Origin: RGIG9608 sp045612365
GTDB lineage: Bacteria; Bacteroidota; Bacteroidia; Bacteroidales; Paludibacteraceae
Assembly (NCBI GenBank): GCA_045612365.1
Contig: JAZKYY010000016.1
Coordinates: 170,659-234,658 of the forward strand
Length of the DNA: 64,000 nt
Direction of reading: 5' to 3'
The notes beneath the pieces were generated by a model. The model was given only the letters and a program-made list of their open reading frames with translations. It was not told where the DNA came from and did no database searches. Within the stretch, counting starts at the first letter, position 1. Every line of letters begins with the position of its first letter. Made by a program: the position numbers and the translations under genes. Shown here in pieces: positions 8,880 through 18,815 of the stretch.

Positions 8880-10130
8880 ATGGAGAAGATGAAACAACTG
8901 TTTGAAAATGCACAACTTGCAGCACGTGATTTGAATTTGTTGAAAACAAATAAAATCGACGAAATCCTTTGTGCAGTAGCCGATGCAACGGAAGAAAATA
9001 TGCAACTTATTTTGTCCGAAAATCAAAAAGATTTGGACAGAATGGAGCCTACAAATCCAAAATACGACCGTTTGCAATTGACCGAAAGTCGTGTGAAAGA
9101 AATTGCTCAAGGAATACGAGATGTAGTAAAATTACCTTCACCTTTAAACTTAATTTTAGACGAAAATGTACGCCCTAATGGTTTGAATTTAAAGAAAATA
9201 TCAGTTCCTTTTGGAGTTGTTGGAATTATCTACGAAGCTCGTCCAAATGTGAGTTTAGATGTGTTTTCATTGTGCTTTAAATCGGGAAATGTTTGTTTGC
9301 TCAAGGGAGGAAGCGATGCCGCATTTTCTAATCGCGTGATTGTGGATATCATTCAAAATGTATTAGAAAATTGTGGCGTAAATAAGAATTTTGTTACTCT
9401 TTTGCCCAACGAACGAGAAGCCACAACTGAACTTTTGAATGCAGTTGGATATGTTGATTTAATCATTCCGCGAGGAAGTTCCAATCTTATCAATTTTGTT
9501 CGTGAAAATGCAAAAATTCCTGTAATAGAAACAGGAGCTGGAATTTGTCACACATATTTCGATGAGTTTGGAGATAAAGAAATGGCTGAAAAAATAGTGT
9601 TTAATGCAAAAACTCGTCGTGTAAGTGTTTGTAATGCACTCGATTGTCTTATAGTGAATGAAAAACGATTGTCAGATTTGCCTTTTGTTTGCAGTCGACT
9701 TGCCGAAAAAGATGTGGTAATTTATGCTGATGCAAAATCGTATTCGTTTTTGTTAGGAAAATATCCAGATCAGCTACTGCAGAAAGCAACAGAAGAAAGT
9801 TTTGGAACAGAATTTTTGGATTATAAGATGTCTATAAAAACGGTGGAAACTTTGGAGCAAGCTACGGAACATATTGCACGTTTCTCATCGAAACATAGTG
9901 AAGCTATTGTGAGCGAAAGTGAAGAAAATATTATTTTTTTCCAAAAAGTTGTGGATGCAGCATGTGTTTATGCAAATGCTTCTACAGCATTTACAGATGG
10001 TGGCCAGTTTGGTTTAGGAGCAGAAATCGGTATTTCAACGCAAAAAATGCATGCTCGTGGTCCAATGGCTCTACGCGAACTTACTTCTTATAAATGGCTC
10101 ATTAGTGGTAATGGACAGGTAAGAGGGTAG
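8880..10130 (+). CDS. proA: Glutamate-5-semialdehyde dehydrogenase (gamma-glutamyl phosphate reductase)
   Basis: This enzyme reduces gamma-glutamyl phosphate to glutamate semialdehyde in proline synthesis. It has 416 residues, the normal length. The catalytic cysteine is C251 in RVSVCNALD, and the C-terminal segment MHARGPMALRELTSYKW is characteristic. The expected partner proB is not next to it. The start at 8880 follows the nspC stop after one base. It is the last gene before the polysaccharide locus promoter. Confidence 0.93.
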   Translation: MEKMKQLFENAQLAARDLNLLKTNKIDEILCAVADATEENMQLILSENQKDLDRMEPTNPKYDRLQLTESRVKEIAQGIRDVVKLPSPLNLILDENVRPNGLNLKKISVPFGVVGIIYEARPNVSLDVFSLCFKSGNVCLLKGGSDAAFSNRVIVDIIQNVLENCGVNKNFVTLLPNEREATTELLNAVGYVDLIIPRGSSNLINFVRENAKIPVIETGAGICHTYFDEFGDKEMAEKIVFNAKTRRVSVCNALDCLIVNEKRLSDLPFVCSRLAEKDVVIYADAKSYSFLLGKYPDQLLQKATEESFGTEFLDYKMSIKTVETLEQATEHIARFSSKHSEAIVSESEENIIFFQKVVDAACVYANASTAFTDGGQFGLGAEIGISTQKMHARGPMALRELTSYKWLISGNGQVRG

Positions 10131-10148
10131 GGAAAAAATAAAAAAGAT

Positions 10149-10156
10149 TATCTTTG
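10149..10156 (+). promoter_or_regulatory. -7 box TATCTTTG, promoter of the polysaccharide locus
   Basis: An exact TAnnTTTG match lies 33 bases before the likely wzz start at 10182 and 19 bases after the proA stop. No good -33 element is visible. All genes to 26599 point the same way with tiny gaps or overlaps, so this may drive the whole locus. Confidence 0.6.
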
Positions 10157-10181
10157 TAAATTGTGAATAGTGAAAAATAGT

Positions 10182-11087
10182 ATGGAAGAAATAGATTTAT
10201 TAGAATTGCTAAAAAAGTTGGGTAAAGTATTGTATAAAAATAAATGGTGGATACTGGGTATTACTATGCTAGTAGCTGTATTAAGTTTTGTATTTACATT
10301 ACCTAGTATAAATAAACCATTGAAGGAAGTAAACTCTACGGTTTTAATAGTCAATTTTCCCAAGAATATAGGAATTACGCAACGAGATTTTGTTAGTAAA
10401 TATTTTTCTTCTTCAGAATTTAAAAGTGATCTTTTGAAATTTTATGGAGAAAATGTAGATTGTGAAACAAAATTTAGTGCAAAAAATTTTAATAAACGAG
10501 TGCAAATATCTGTTTCAAAAATAGATATTTCATTTATTGTAAGACATGAGTCTGCAGAAAAAGCTGTACAAATAATAAATACAGCAACAAACTTGCTCAA
10601 TACGAAAATAAATGATTTTATTTCAGTATATTCAAAATCAGAACTCACAAAAAATGATTCGTTGATAAGATTACAACAACAACAAATAGATTCAATAAAA
10701 AATAAGATAATTCAATTCTCTATTGAAAATAAAATCTTATTTAATACTGATGTAAATCAAGCAATCACCGAGTCTTATATTTCCTCTTTTAATAAAAAGG
10801 AAACTGAAAGATTATTTGAAATAGCACAAGAAGAAAGTGCAACATTATTTGTATTTCAAAAAGATTTGGAACAAAGAATTATTCTTCAAAATCAGCTCAT
10901 TAAAGATAGGAATAAAGTCTTAGGAGAAATGACCGTTGAGAAAGAATTTATAATGATTTTATCTACTCCAAATATTAAAATGGCAAAAGATTTTCCAAAT
11001 CGAGCAAGAATCATATCTATAAGTATAATTCTTGCTTTGTTTATATCTTGTGGTTTCTTTATCTATATTTCCAAATTTAATAATTAA
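10182..11087 (+). CDS. Wzz-type chain-length determinant protein
   Basis: This polysaccharide co-polymerase sets chain length in the inner membrane. It has an N-terminal transmembrane segment (about residues 23-43), a long periplasmic part rich in coiled-coil Gln/Glu/Lys (QQQQIDSIKNKI), and a C-terminal transmembrane segment preceded by a Pro-containing stretch (NIKMAKDFPNRAR). A GTG at 10170 would add four residues; the ATG at 10182 is preferred because it leaves a normal leader behind the -7 box. There is no fused tyrosine kinase. It is the first gene of the locus. Confidence 0.8.
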   Translation: MEEIDLLELLKKLGKVLYKNKWWILGITMLVAVLSFVFTLPSINKPLKEVNSTVLIVNFPKNIGITQRDFVSKYFSSSEFKSDLLKFYGENVDCETKFSAKNFNKRVQISVSKIDISFIVRHESAEKAVQIINTATNLLNTKINDFISVYSKSELTKNDSLIRLQQQQIDSIKNKIIQFSIENKILFNTDVNQAITESYISSFNKKETERLFEIAQEESATLFVFQKDLEQRIILQNQLIKDRNKVLGEMTVEKEFIMILSTPNIKMAKDFPNRARIISISIILALFISCGFFIYISKFNN

Positions 11088-11104
11088 AAACAAAATAATA
11101 AATA

Positions 11105-12310
11105 ATGAAAGCATGTTTTATGGGATTGGGCTATATAGGTTTGCCCACAGCAATTATTGCCGCTAAGCACGGTGTACAAGTTCATGGAGTTGATATAAAT
11201 CCAAAAGTAGTAGAAAAAACTAATCAAGGTGTTTTACATATCATAGAACCAGGAATGGAAGAGTTGTTGCAAGAAGTTATAGCAAATGGAAAATTTCATG
11301 CTGCAACCACTCCTGTTGAAAGTGAAGCTTATTTTATGGTTGTTCCTACTCCGTTTAAAGGGAATCACGAGCCAGATATTTCATACGTTGAAGCAGCAAC
11401 GAGAGCTGTTTTACCATTATTAAAAGAAGGAGACCTTTATGTTATAGAATCAACTTCTCCTGTTGGTACGACTGATAAAATGAAAGAATTAATATTTTCT
11501 GAACGTCCAGAACTTCAAGGTAAAATATACATAGCATATTGTCCAGAACGTGTGTTGCCTGGTAATGTAATTTATGAATTAGTTCATAACGATAGAGTTA
11601 TCGGAGGTATTGATGATGCTTCGACTGAAAAAGCAATAGAATTTTACTCACAATTTGTTACAGGTCAATTGCATAAAACAAATAGCAAAACAGCCGAGAT
11701 GTGTAAATTGACGGAAAATTCTTCTCGTGATGTTCAAATAGCTTTTGCCAATGAGTTGTCATTGATTTGTGATAAAGCAGGAATAAATGTTTGGGAACTT
11801 ATCAATCTTGCAAACAAACACCCAAGAGTAAATATTCTTCAACCAGGTTGTGGAGTTGGAGGTCATTGCATAGCAGTTGATCCGTATTTTATTACAGCTG
11901 CATTCCCAATGGAATCAAAGATTATTGCGTCTGCTCGTGAGATAAATAATTACAAATCATTTTGGTGTGCAGAAAAAATTCAAAATGAGATGTTGAAATT
12001 TGAACTTGAAAATGGACGTAAACCATGGGTTGCAATGATGGGACTTGCCTTCAAACCAAATATAGATGACCTTAGAGAATCTCCTGCAAAAAGTATCACT
12101 ACAAAAGTTATGCAAAGTTGCAATAATGCACAAATTATGATAGTTGAACCAAATGTTGCAGAGCATAATGTATTCAAACTTACTAATTATAAAGAAGCAT
12201 ACGAAAAAGCCGATATAGTTGTATTTTTGGTAAACCATAATGAATTTGCAGAACTTAATTATCGTCAAGATGTGAAAGTTCTTGATTTTTGTGGAACATT
12301 CAAAAAATAA
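11105..12310 (+). CDS. wecC: UDP-N-acetyl-D-mannosamine dehydrogenase
   Basis: This NAD-dependent enzyme oxidises UDP-ManNAc to UDP-ManNAc-uronate. It has a GLGYIG dinucleotide motif at residues 7-12 and the catalytic C255 in GVGGHCIAVDP. At 401 residues it is of normal length for the UDP-glucose/GDP-mannose dehydrogenase superfamily. wecB follows after 6 bases; together they convert UDP-GlcNAc to UDP-ManNAcA, so the glycan probably contains ManNAcA. GC content is higher than in the genes that follow. Confidence 0.9.
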   Translation: MKACFMGLGYIGLPTAIIAAKHGVQVHGVDINPKVVEKTNQGVLHIIEPGMEELLQEVIANGKFHAATTPVESEAYFMVVPTPFKGNHEPDISYVEAATRAVLPLLKEGDLYVIESTSPVGTTDKMKELIFSERPELQGKIYIAYCPERVLPGNVIYELVHNDRVIGGIDDASTEKAIEFYSQFVTGQLHKTNSKTAEMCKLTENSSRDVQIAFANELSLICDKAGINVWELINLANKHPRVNILQPGCGVGGHCIAVDPYFITAAFPMESKIIASAREINNYKSFWCAEKIQNEMLKFELENGRKPWVAMMGLAFKPNIDDLRESPAKSITTKVMQSCNNAQIMIVEPNVAEHNVFKLTNYKEAYEKADIVVFLVNHNEFAELNYRQDVKVLDFCGTFKK

Positions 12311-12316
12311 TTTACC

Positions 12317-13468
12317 ATGAAGAAAGTAATGTTAGTATTCGGCACACGTCCCGAAGCTATTAAAATGGCTCCACTTGTAAAGGAGTTTGAAAAATGTCCA
12401 GAAGAATTTAAAACAATAGTGTGTGTTACAGGACAACATCGTGAAATGTTGGATCAAGTATTGAATCTATTTGAGATACGTCCCGATTATGACTTGAATA
12501 TAATGAAACAAGGACAAGATTTATATGATGTAACAGCACGAGTGCTGGTTGGAATGAGAGATGTTTTGAAAGAAGCACAACCAGATGTGGTTTTAGTTCA
12601 TGGCGATACAACAACAAGTACCGCGTCTGCGCTTGCTGCATTTTATCAACAAATACCAGTTGGACACGTAGAAGCAGGTCTTCGTACACACAATATATAT
12701 AGCCCTTGGCCAGAGGAAATGAATCGATTATTAACAGGTCGTATAGCTACACATCATTTTTCTCCAACACAATTAAGTCGTCAAAATCTTTTAACAGAAA
12801 ACGTTGCCGAAAATAGTATTACTGTAACAGGTAATACTGTAATAGATGCACTATATTGGGTTGTGAATAAAATAAAAAATGATACAGCCTTAGATAATGA
12901 GTTGAATGCATTATTAAAAACAGCAGGATATGATGTAAATCGCTTGAAAGATGGTAAGAAATTAGTATTGATAACAGGACATAGAAGAGAAAACTTTGGT
13001 GATGGATTTATCAATATGTGTACGGCGATAAAAGATTTGACACTAAAATATCCAGATGTAGATTTTGTATATCCAATGCACTTAAATCCAAATGTTCGTA
13101 AGCCAATACATGAAGTATTTGGAGAGGATTTATCTAATTTAGGAAATATGTTTTTTATAGAGCCATTGGAATATTTATCATTCGTATATTTGATGGAAAA
13201 ATCTACAATAGTATTGACGGATAGTGGTGGAATACAAGAAGAAGCACCTGGATTAGGTAAACCAGTATTAGTAATGAGAGATACTACCGAACGTCCAGAG
13301 GCATTGGAAGCAGGCACTGTTAAACTTGTTGGTACTAACTATAACAAAATAGTTTCAGAAGTATCAATGCTATTAGAAAATAAAGAATATTATGATACTA
13401 TGAGCAAAGCTGTTAACCCATACGGTGATGGTTTGGCTTGTGGTAGGATAGTAGAAACATTGAAGTAA
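12317..13468 (+). CDS. wecB: UDP-N-acetylglucosamine 2-epimerase (non-hydrolysing)
   Basis: This enzyme interconverts UDP-GlcNAc and UDP-ManNAc. The motifs GTRPEA (9-14), HGDT (95-98), HVEAGLRT (117-124) and PEEMNR (132-137) are all present, as is the SGGIQEEAP segment near the C-terminus. At 383 residues it is complete. It supplies the substrate of the WecC encoded just upstream. Confidence 0.93.
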   Translation: MKKVMLVFGTRPEAIKMAPLVKEFEKCPEEFKTIVCVTGQHREMLDQVLNLFEIRPDYDLNIMKQGQDLYDVTARVLVGMRDVLKEAQPDVVLVHGDTTTSTASALAAFYQQIPVGHVEAGLRTHNIYSPWPEEMNRLLTGRIATHHFSPTQLSRQNLLTENVAENSITVTGNTVIDALYWVVNKIKNDTALDNELNALLKTAGYDVNRLKDGKKLVLITGHRRENFGDGFINMCTAIKDLTLKYPDVDFVYPMHLNPNVRKPIHEVFGEDLSNLGNMFFIEPLEYLSFVYLMEKSTIVLTDSGGIQEEAPGLGKPVLVMRDTTERPEALEAGTVKLVGTNYNKIVSEVSMLLENKEYYDTMSKAVNPYGDGLACGRIVETLK

Positions 13469-13474
13469 GATTCT

Positions 13475-14323
13475 ATGTTGCTAGAAGAAAAGAAAAAAAA
13501 AGAAAAGAGTGCTTCTATCAGCCTTATTAGAATGGTGGCGATGTCATTCATTATTATTTGTCACATATTCCAAACATACGGAAATGAATTAGCTTGGTGG
13601 TTTAATGTAGGTGTTCAAATCTTTTTAATCATTAGTGGATATCTCTATTGTAGCAAAGATTATAGTGCAGAATCTCCACTGAAAATATTAAAAAAACAAT
13701 TCAAAAAGATATTGATACCTTACTATTATTGGATAAAAATAAAGCTTAAAGATAAGAATTTATTGCAATCTATTTTAATTTGGTTAGTAATATTTGTGGT
13801 ATTATTGATTATTTCAACTCTATATAAATCATATTTTAGACCAGAAATAATTACTTGCTACATATTGGGATATGCGATTGCAGATTTGTATAATAAATTC
13901 AGTATTAAAAAGTTTACAACAATATCAGTATTTCTTACTGCTTTAATCTTTAATACTATAAAGATTTGTATACAATATATTTATAATATAGAATTTACTG
14001 GTATCTATGCAGTTCTATTTTCATATTTTAAAAGTTATACACATGTAATTTTAGGGTTGTCGATCTTTTTAATGTTATTATATTTCTGCAAAAACATTAA
14101 GTATTACAAAATACTATGTTTTTCAGATATGTATTCGTATGAAATATATTTAGTTCATGCATTATTCATTCTTTCTCCTTTAAATTTACTGTTTCTGACG
14201 GATATTGTATGGATAAACATTTTAGTAAGTGTCTGCTCTACGATAATATGTGGTGTATTTTTAAGCAATATAACTATTAAGTTTAGTTCTATTAATTTTA
14301 AACGACTATATTCTAATTTATGA
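13475..14323 (+). CDS. Membrane acyltransferase, acyltransferase-3 family
   Basis: This 282-residue polytopic membrane protein is probably an O-acetyltransferase acting on the surface glycan. After a lysine-rich cytoplasmic start, the first membrane segment carries the conserved H30 (IIICHIF), followed by an FNVGVQIFLIISGYL segment typical of the family. It is shorter than many members (330-380 residues). It begins the very AT-rich part of the locus and overlaps the flippase start by 4 bases (ATGA). Confidence 0.7.
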   Translation: MLLEEKKKKEKSASISLIRMVAMSFIIICHIFQTYGNELAWWFNVGVQIFLIISGYLYCSKDYSAESPLKILKKQFKKILIPYYYWIKIKLKDKNLLQSILIWLVIFVVLLIISTLYKSYFRPEIITCYILGYAIADLYNKFSIKKFTTISVFLTALIFNTIKICIQYIYNIEFTGIYAVLFSYFKSYTHVILGLSIFLMLLYFCKNIKYYKILCFSDMYSYEIYLVHALFILSPLNLLFLTDIVWINILVSVCSTIICGVFLSNITIKFSSINFKRLYSNL

Positions 14324-15822
14324 AAGAAAATACAAATAGGGCTATTATTTATAATTCTATAATATTGTATTTAAGGCTAGCACTTATAACTATTTGTAGT
14401 TTGCTTACTACACGATTTGCCTTTAAGGCACTTGGTGTTGTGGACTATGGTTTGTTTTCAATTCTTGGCGGTATTATTTCTTTTATAGCTGTCGTAAATA
14501 CAATTATGGCAGGAACGACTAGAAGATTTATTGCCGTTGCTATTGGCAAAAATAACTTAGAAGAAGCCAATGAACAATTCAATGTAAATTTAATAATTCA
14601 AGTACTTGCTGCCTTTATTGTCCTTATAATAGCATTACCTGTTGGTAAATGGTATATTTATAATCATATCAATTATGATGGATCTGCAGATGTTGCCTAT
14701 TATGTATTTTGTGCTAGTGTTTTAGGTTCTGTTTTGTCTTTTGCGGGTGTAGCATATAATGGACTATTGACAGCAAAGGAAAATTTCTTTATTTTTAGTT
14801 TAGTAGATGTTGTGTCACATATTCTAAAACTGATAGTCGCTATACTATTAGTTAATTATTTTGAAAACAAATTAGTGATATATGCAACAACAATGGCAAT
14901 ATTAACAGGAGGATGTGCTATAGTGTATGCTTTCTATTGTCGAAAAAGATATTATGATATTACAAAACTAAAACTTGTCAAAAAATGGGATAAGTATAAA
15001 GAAGTGCTACAATTTGCGAAATGGAATTCGTTTGGTGTTATTGCTTGTGTGGTAAAAGACCAGGGAGCTGGAATAATTGTCAATATGTTTTTTAATACTA
15101 TTATGAATGCTGCTTTGGGGATTGCAAACACAATAAATGCTTTTATATTAATGTTTTCTCATAATGCCACTAATCCAATATCACCGCAATTGACCAAATC
15201 ATATAGTGCTAAAGATATTGCAAGAACAACTAATCTATTAGTTGTTTCAAATAAAGTAGCATATTTGGTAATGTATGTAATATCGTTACCATTTTTAATA
15301 GAAACCGAATATATATTAAATCTTTGGTTAGGAGAGGTTCCTCCATATGCTGTATTATTTATTAGATTGCTAATTATTGAAAGATTGATAGATTCGTTAA
15401 ATAATGGTATTGCTGAAATTGTTTTTGCAAATGGTAATATTTCATTCTATCAAATCACAACAAATACTACTAGATTATTGTCAGTTATTGTCGGTTATTT
15501 TGTGCTAAAGGCTGGTTATCCTGCTTATTATTTGATCATATGTTATATTTTTTCTTCTATTTTTATTGTTCTTTTTAAGCAAATATCATTAAGAAAAATA
15601 GAGGATATTGATAGTAATTTGGTTCTAAAAAGTTCTTTTTTCCCTTCAGTAGCAATAACAATTATTACATTACCTATTTATTTTGTTGATTTAGGTTTAC
15701 ACCCATTATTAAGTATCTTTATTAAAGAGATATATGCGCTTATTATTATCCTAATCATAGGATTGTCTAAATCAGAGAAAAAATATTTATATGCAAAATT
15801 CAAATCATATGGAAATATTTAA
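14320..15822 (+). CDS. Polysaccharide flippase, Wzx type (MATE/MOP superfamily)
   Basis: This 500-residue membrane protein has about 12-14 hydrophobic segments. It opens with RAIIYNSIILYLR and TRFAFKALGVVDYGLFSILGG, the N-terminal signature of Wzx-like oligosaccharide-lipid flippases. It moves undecaprenyl-linked repeat units across the inner membrane. It overlaps the upstream acyltransferase by 4 bases and the downstream acetyltransferase start by 14 or 32 bases. Codons are very AT-rich. Confidence 0.85.
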   Translation: MKENTNRAIIYNSIILYLRLALITICSLLTTRFAFKALGVVDYGLFSILGGIISFIAVVNTIMAGTTRRFIAVAIGKNNLEEANEQFNVNLIIQVLAAFIVLIIALPVGKWYIYNHINYDGSADVAYYVFCASVLGSVLSFAGVAYNGLLTAKENFFIFSLVDVVSHILKLIVAILLVNYFENKLVIYATTMAILTGGCAIVYAFYCRKRYYDITKLKLVKKWDKYKEVLQFAKWNSFGVIACVVKDQGAGIIVNMFFNTIMNAALGIANTINAFILMFSHNATNPISPQLTKSYSAKDIARTTNLLVVSNKVAYLVMYVISLPFLIETEYILNLWLGEVPPYAVLFIRLLIIERLIDSLNNGIAEIVFANGNISFYQITTNTTRLLSVIVGYFVLKAGYPAYYLIICYIFSSIFIVLFKQISLRKIEDIDSNLVLKSSFFPSVAITIITLPIYFVDLGLHPLLSIFIKEIYALIIILIIGLSKSEKKYLYAKFKSYGNI

Positions 15823-16489
15823 AAACATATTAAAAGCTATATTCTTATTTGTATTAAAATTACGACTTCCTAAACATGTGACTATTCGTAGGAATGTTAC
15901 TTTTAATCAAAATACAAAATTTGGTGGGTATAATAGTGTCTCTTCTGGAACATGGATAAGTAATTCAACTATAGGAAAAAATACTTACATTGGTTACAAT
16001 TGTTCGTTACCCAATGCGGAAATAGGGAAGTTTTGTAGTTTAGGGAGTAGAATAAAAGTAGTACAAAAGACACATCCATCTAATACTTTTGTATCTACCT
16101 CTCCTGTGTTTTTCAGTACACTAAAACAAGCTAATAGAACTTTTGTTGATGCAAATTACTTTCAAGAGAATTTAGAGATTCAAAATAAGTCAGTTATTAT
16201 TGGAAATGATGTTTGGATTGGCAATGACGTAATAATCAAGGGCGGTATTACAATTGGAAATGGAGCAATAATCGCTATGGGAAGTGTAGTAACCAAAGAT
16301 GTACTACCATATAGTATAGTTGGAGGAGTACCAGCCAAATTAATAAAATATAGATTTAATGAGAAACAAATTTCAAAATTATTAGAATTCAAGTGGTGGG
16401 ATAAAAATGACTCTTGGTTAGAAGGTAATTGTATGAAATTTCATAAAATAGAAGACTTTATAAATTTTATAGAAAATGAGGAAAATTAG
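15809..16489 (+). CDS. Left-handed beta-helix acetyltransferase (CatB/xenobiotic acyltransferase-like)
   Basis: This hexapeptide-repeat acyltransferase has a run of isoleucine-rich repeats around NDVWIGNDVIIKGGITIGNGAIIAMGSVV and the family ending YSIVGGVPAKLI. It probably acetylates a sugar of the repeat unit. The ATG at 15791 would add six residues; 15809 was chosen because it reduces overlap with the flippase gene and gives the usual N-terminus (LKLRLPKHV). It also overlaps the next gene by 14 bases, a sign of tight coupling. Confidence 0.8.
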   Translation: MEIFKNILKAIFLFVLKLRLPKHVTIRRNVTFNQNTKFGGYNSVSSGTWISNSTIGKNTYIGYNCSLPNAEIGKFCSLGSRIKVVQKTHPSNTFVSTSPVFFSTLKQANRTFVDANYFQENLEIQNKSVIIGNDVWIGNDVIIKGGITIGNGAIIAMGSVVTKDVLPYSIVGGVPAKLIKYRFNEKQISKLLEFKWWDKNDSWLEGNCMKFHKIEDFINFIENEEN

Positions 16490-17612
16490 AATATGTGACA
16501 TCGTTCGTAATTCTGTATGGCACGATCCTAGAGTTATAAAACAAATTGATGAGTATTATAACAACGGATTTGATTTATACGTAGTGGGAGAGTATGACAA
16601 CAGATATAACGAGGATGAAATCTATAAAATTAAAGGTAATGTTAGAATTGTAAAAAAGAAGACATATAAAAGACCTAATAAATTTAATTTTTTACTAAAG
16701 GAAATATACACTTACAGATCATTAACCAAAGAAATCATTAAATGCAGTCCTGATATCATACATGCAAATGATTTAAACGCTTTATTTCCTGCCTATTTTG
16801 CTGCAAAAAAGCTTAAATGCAAACTTATATATGATACTCATGAAATATTTACTGAGAATATAGGAATTGCATCATCTTTTATTTGGAGAACCTTTTGGAA
16901 GATTATTGAGAATATTATTATAAGAAAGGTTGATTTAGTGGTTAGCGTGAGTAACGCAGCTGCAGAATACTTGGCAGAAATTTATAATATTTCTAAACCA
17001 TTGGTTGTCACGAATTGCTCAAAAAAACAGGGAATTGATGAAGATGTTATTAAATCTGATAAATTTGAATTGCTCAATCATGGACAATTCTATTCTGGAA
17101 GAGGTTACGAATTAATGGTAGAAGCCGCAAAAATAACTGACAATAGTAATGTCTGCTATACACTAAGAGGTTTTGGAAGACTAGAGGAGGAATTAAGAAA
17201 AACAGTAATAAATTATAATTTGAATAATGTTGAATTTGCTCCTCCTGTAAAAACAGTAGAATTAATATCGTATGCCAGAAAGTCAAGTGTTGGTTTAGCC
17301 ATTACTCTTCCTATAAATGTCAATTTTAAGCTTTCGGTATCAAATAAAATATTTGAATACATCGCTGCTGGTTTGCCGGTAATTATGTCGGATATTCCAG
17401 AACATAGATATCTCAACAATAAATATAATTTTGGCATAATATTGAAAGAAAATACTCCTAAAGAGCTTAGAGATGCAGTAATGTTGTTGTACAGCGATAA
17501 GGAACTTTACCAGACATGTTCTAATAATGCAAAGATTGCTGCAAATGAAATAAATTGGGAAACCGAATTCAAGAAACTAATAGATGCCGAAATAGAACTT
17601 ATGAAAGAGTGA
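16476..17612 (+). CDS. Glycosyltransferase, family 4-like
   Basis: This 378-residue protein is a GT-B fold retaining glycosyltransferase. Its N-terminal half has DIIHANDLNALFPAYFA and LIYDTHEIF; the C-terminal half has the nucleotide-sugar part with SVSNKIFEYIAAGLPVIMSDIPEH, where the Glu contacts the donor. Donor and acceptor cannot be predicted. It lies between the acetyltransferase and the polymerase in the AT-rich core. Confidence 0.8.
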   Translation: MRKIRICDIVRNSVWHDPRVIKQIDEYYNNGFDLYVVGEYDNRYNEDEIYKIKGNVRIVKKKTYKRPNKFNFLLKEIYTYRSLTKEIIKCSPDIIHANDLNALFPAYFAAKKLKCKLIYDTHEIFTENIGIASSFIWRTFWKIIENIIIRKVDLVVSVSNAAAEYLAEIYNISKPLVVTNCSKKQGIDEDVIKSDKFELLNHGQFYSGRGYELMVEAAKITDNSNVCYTLRGFGRLEEELRKTVINYNLNNVEFAPPVKTVELISYARKSSVGLAITLPINVNFKLSVSNKIFEYIAAGLPVIMSDIPEHRYLNNKYNFGIILKENTPKELRDAVMLLYSDKELYQTCSNNAKIAANEINWETEFKKLIDAEIELMKE

Positions 17613-17613
17613 T

Positions 17614-18801
17614 ATGTTAAACCTAAAGAAATATACTATAAATTCATTAGATGTTTTATTTCTTATCTTTCTAGTTAAGGAAACACTATGGAGTTACTTT
17701 AGAATCATTTTATCTAAAATTCCTATTATCGGTGTTATATCAAAAGAATTAACTATACTTATTATAGTTGGTTTGATTATACTATCTATTCCACACATTG
17801 TTAAACAACTAAAACCAGTAGATTATATAATATATGCTGTTTTTTGTGTGATTTACTTAATCCAGTATATTATATTTCCAGAGAACTCCAATTATTTAGA
17901 TGAAAAATTTACAACGTTTTTTTGTAATTCTCTTCCTATATATTTTATAGGAAGAACAATTGATTACAACAAACTATCTAAAATCATTACATTATTGTCT
18001 ATTCTATCGATTTTAGCTATAACATACACATCTTTTTATTACAAAGGAGGAGATGATTTTGATGCAAATTATGGTGGCTATCATATGGCTATTTCCTTTA
18101 GATTATTACCATTTTTATTGTTAGTTCTATTAGATGCATTCAAAAATAAAAGCATTATCTCTGCACTTATATGTATTTATGGTTTTGTTTTACTGTTGTC
18201 ATTAGGAAATAGAGGTTGCATAATATATTCTTCTCTTTGTTTATTCTACTTTATCATATATTCTCTAAGAGATAAATTTAATTTTAAAAGAGTTATAACA
18301 TTAACATTCTGTTTTTGTTTATTTGTGTATTTATCATACAATTTTCTATTAGATAAATTATACGATTTAATAGTTAGCAAAGGATTGACAACTAGAATAT
18401 TCATTATAATAGAAGAAAATAGATTTTTTGAAGATAGTGGAAGATTTGGCATCTTCAATTCAATATTTTCTTCTTTATCCACAAACTTTTTGGGGTTAGG
18501 TTTATTCGGTGATAGAGTGCTTACAAGTATGTATTCTCATAATATATTCATAGAAATTCTATCGTCTTTTGGATATTTAATTGGGACATTATTTATCATT
18601 ATACTATTGATTTTATTTTTCAAAGCCTATAAATATTCTATGCCGAATAATCATTTGCTTTTTATATCGGTGATAGGTTTTGGCATTCTTCCGCTAATGA
18701 CGTCTCATTCTTTTATTGAGTATCCATATTTTTATTTTCTATTAGGTTATGTCATAAAAGTAATATTTGATAAAAGAGAAAAAAATATTAGTAAAATTTA
18801 G
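17614..18801 (+). CDS. O-antigen/capsule polymerase (Wzy-like)
   Basis: This 395-residue polytopic membrane protein has no close recognisable family signature apart from the Wzy-like layout: many hydrophobic helices, one large periplasmic loop in the second half, and a SHNIFIEILSSFGY segment resembling the conserved His region of O-antigen polymerases and ligases. Its position between glycosyltransferases in a locus with wzx and wzz fits the polymerase role. Base composition is the most AT-rich of the locus. Confidence 0.7.
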   Translation: MLNLKKYTINSLDVLFLIFLVKETLWSYFRIILSKIPIIGVISKELTILIIVGLIILSIPHIVKQLKPVDYIIYAVFCVIYLIQYIIFPENSNYLDEKFTTFFCNSLPIYFIGRTIDYNKLSKIITLLSILSILAITYTSFYYKGGDDFDANYGGYHMAISFRLLPFLLLVLLDAFKNKSIISALICIYGFVLLLSLGNRGCIIYSSLCLFYFIIYSLRDKFNFKRVITLTFCFCLFVYLSYNFLLDKLYDLIVSKGLTTRIFIIIEENRFFEDSGRFGIFNSIFSSLSTNFLGLGLFGDRVLTSMYSHNIFIEILSSFGYLIGTLFIIILLILFFKAYKYSMPNNHLLFISVIGFGILPLMTSHSFIEYPYFYFLLGYVIKVIFDKREKNISKI

Positions 18802-18815
18802 AATTATTTGGGAAT

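Noticed and set aside
12781..13317. 178-residue minus-strand open frame inside wecB
   Set aside because: No recognisable protein features; wecB on the plus strand is complete.
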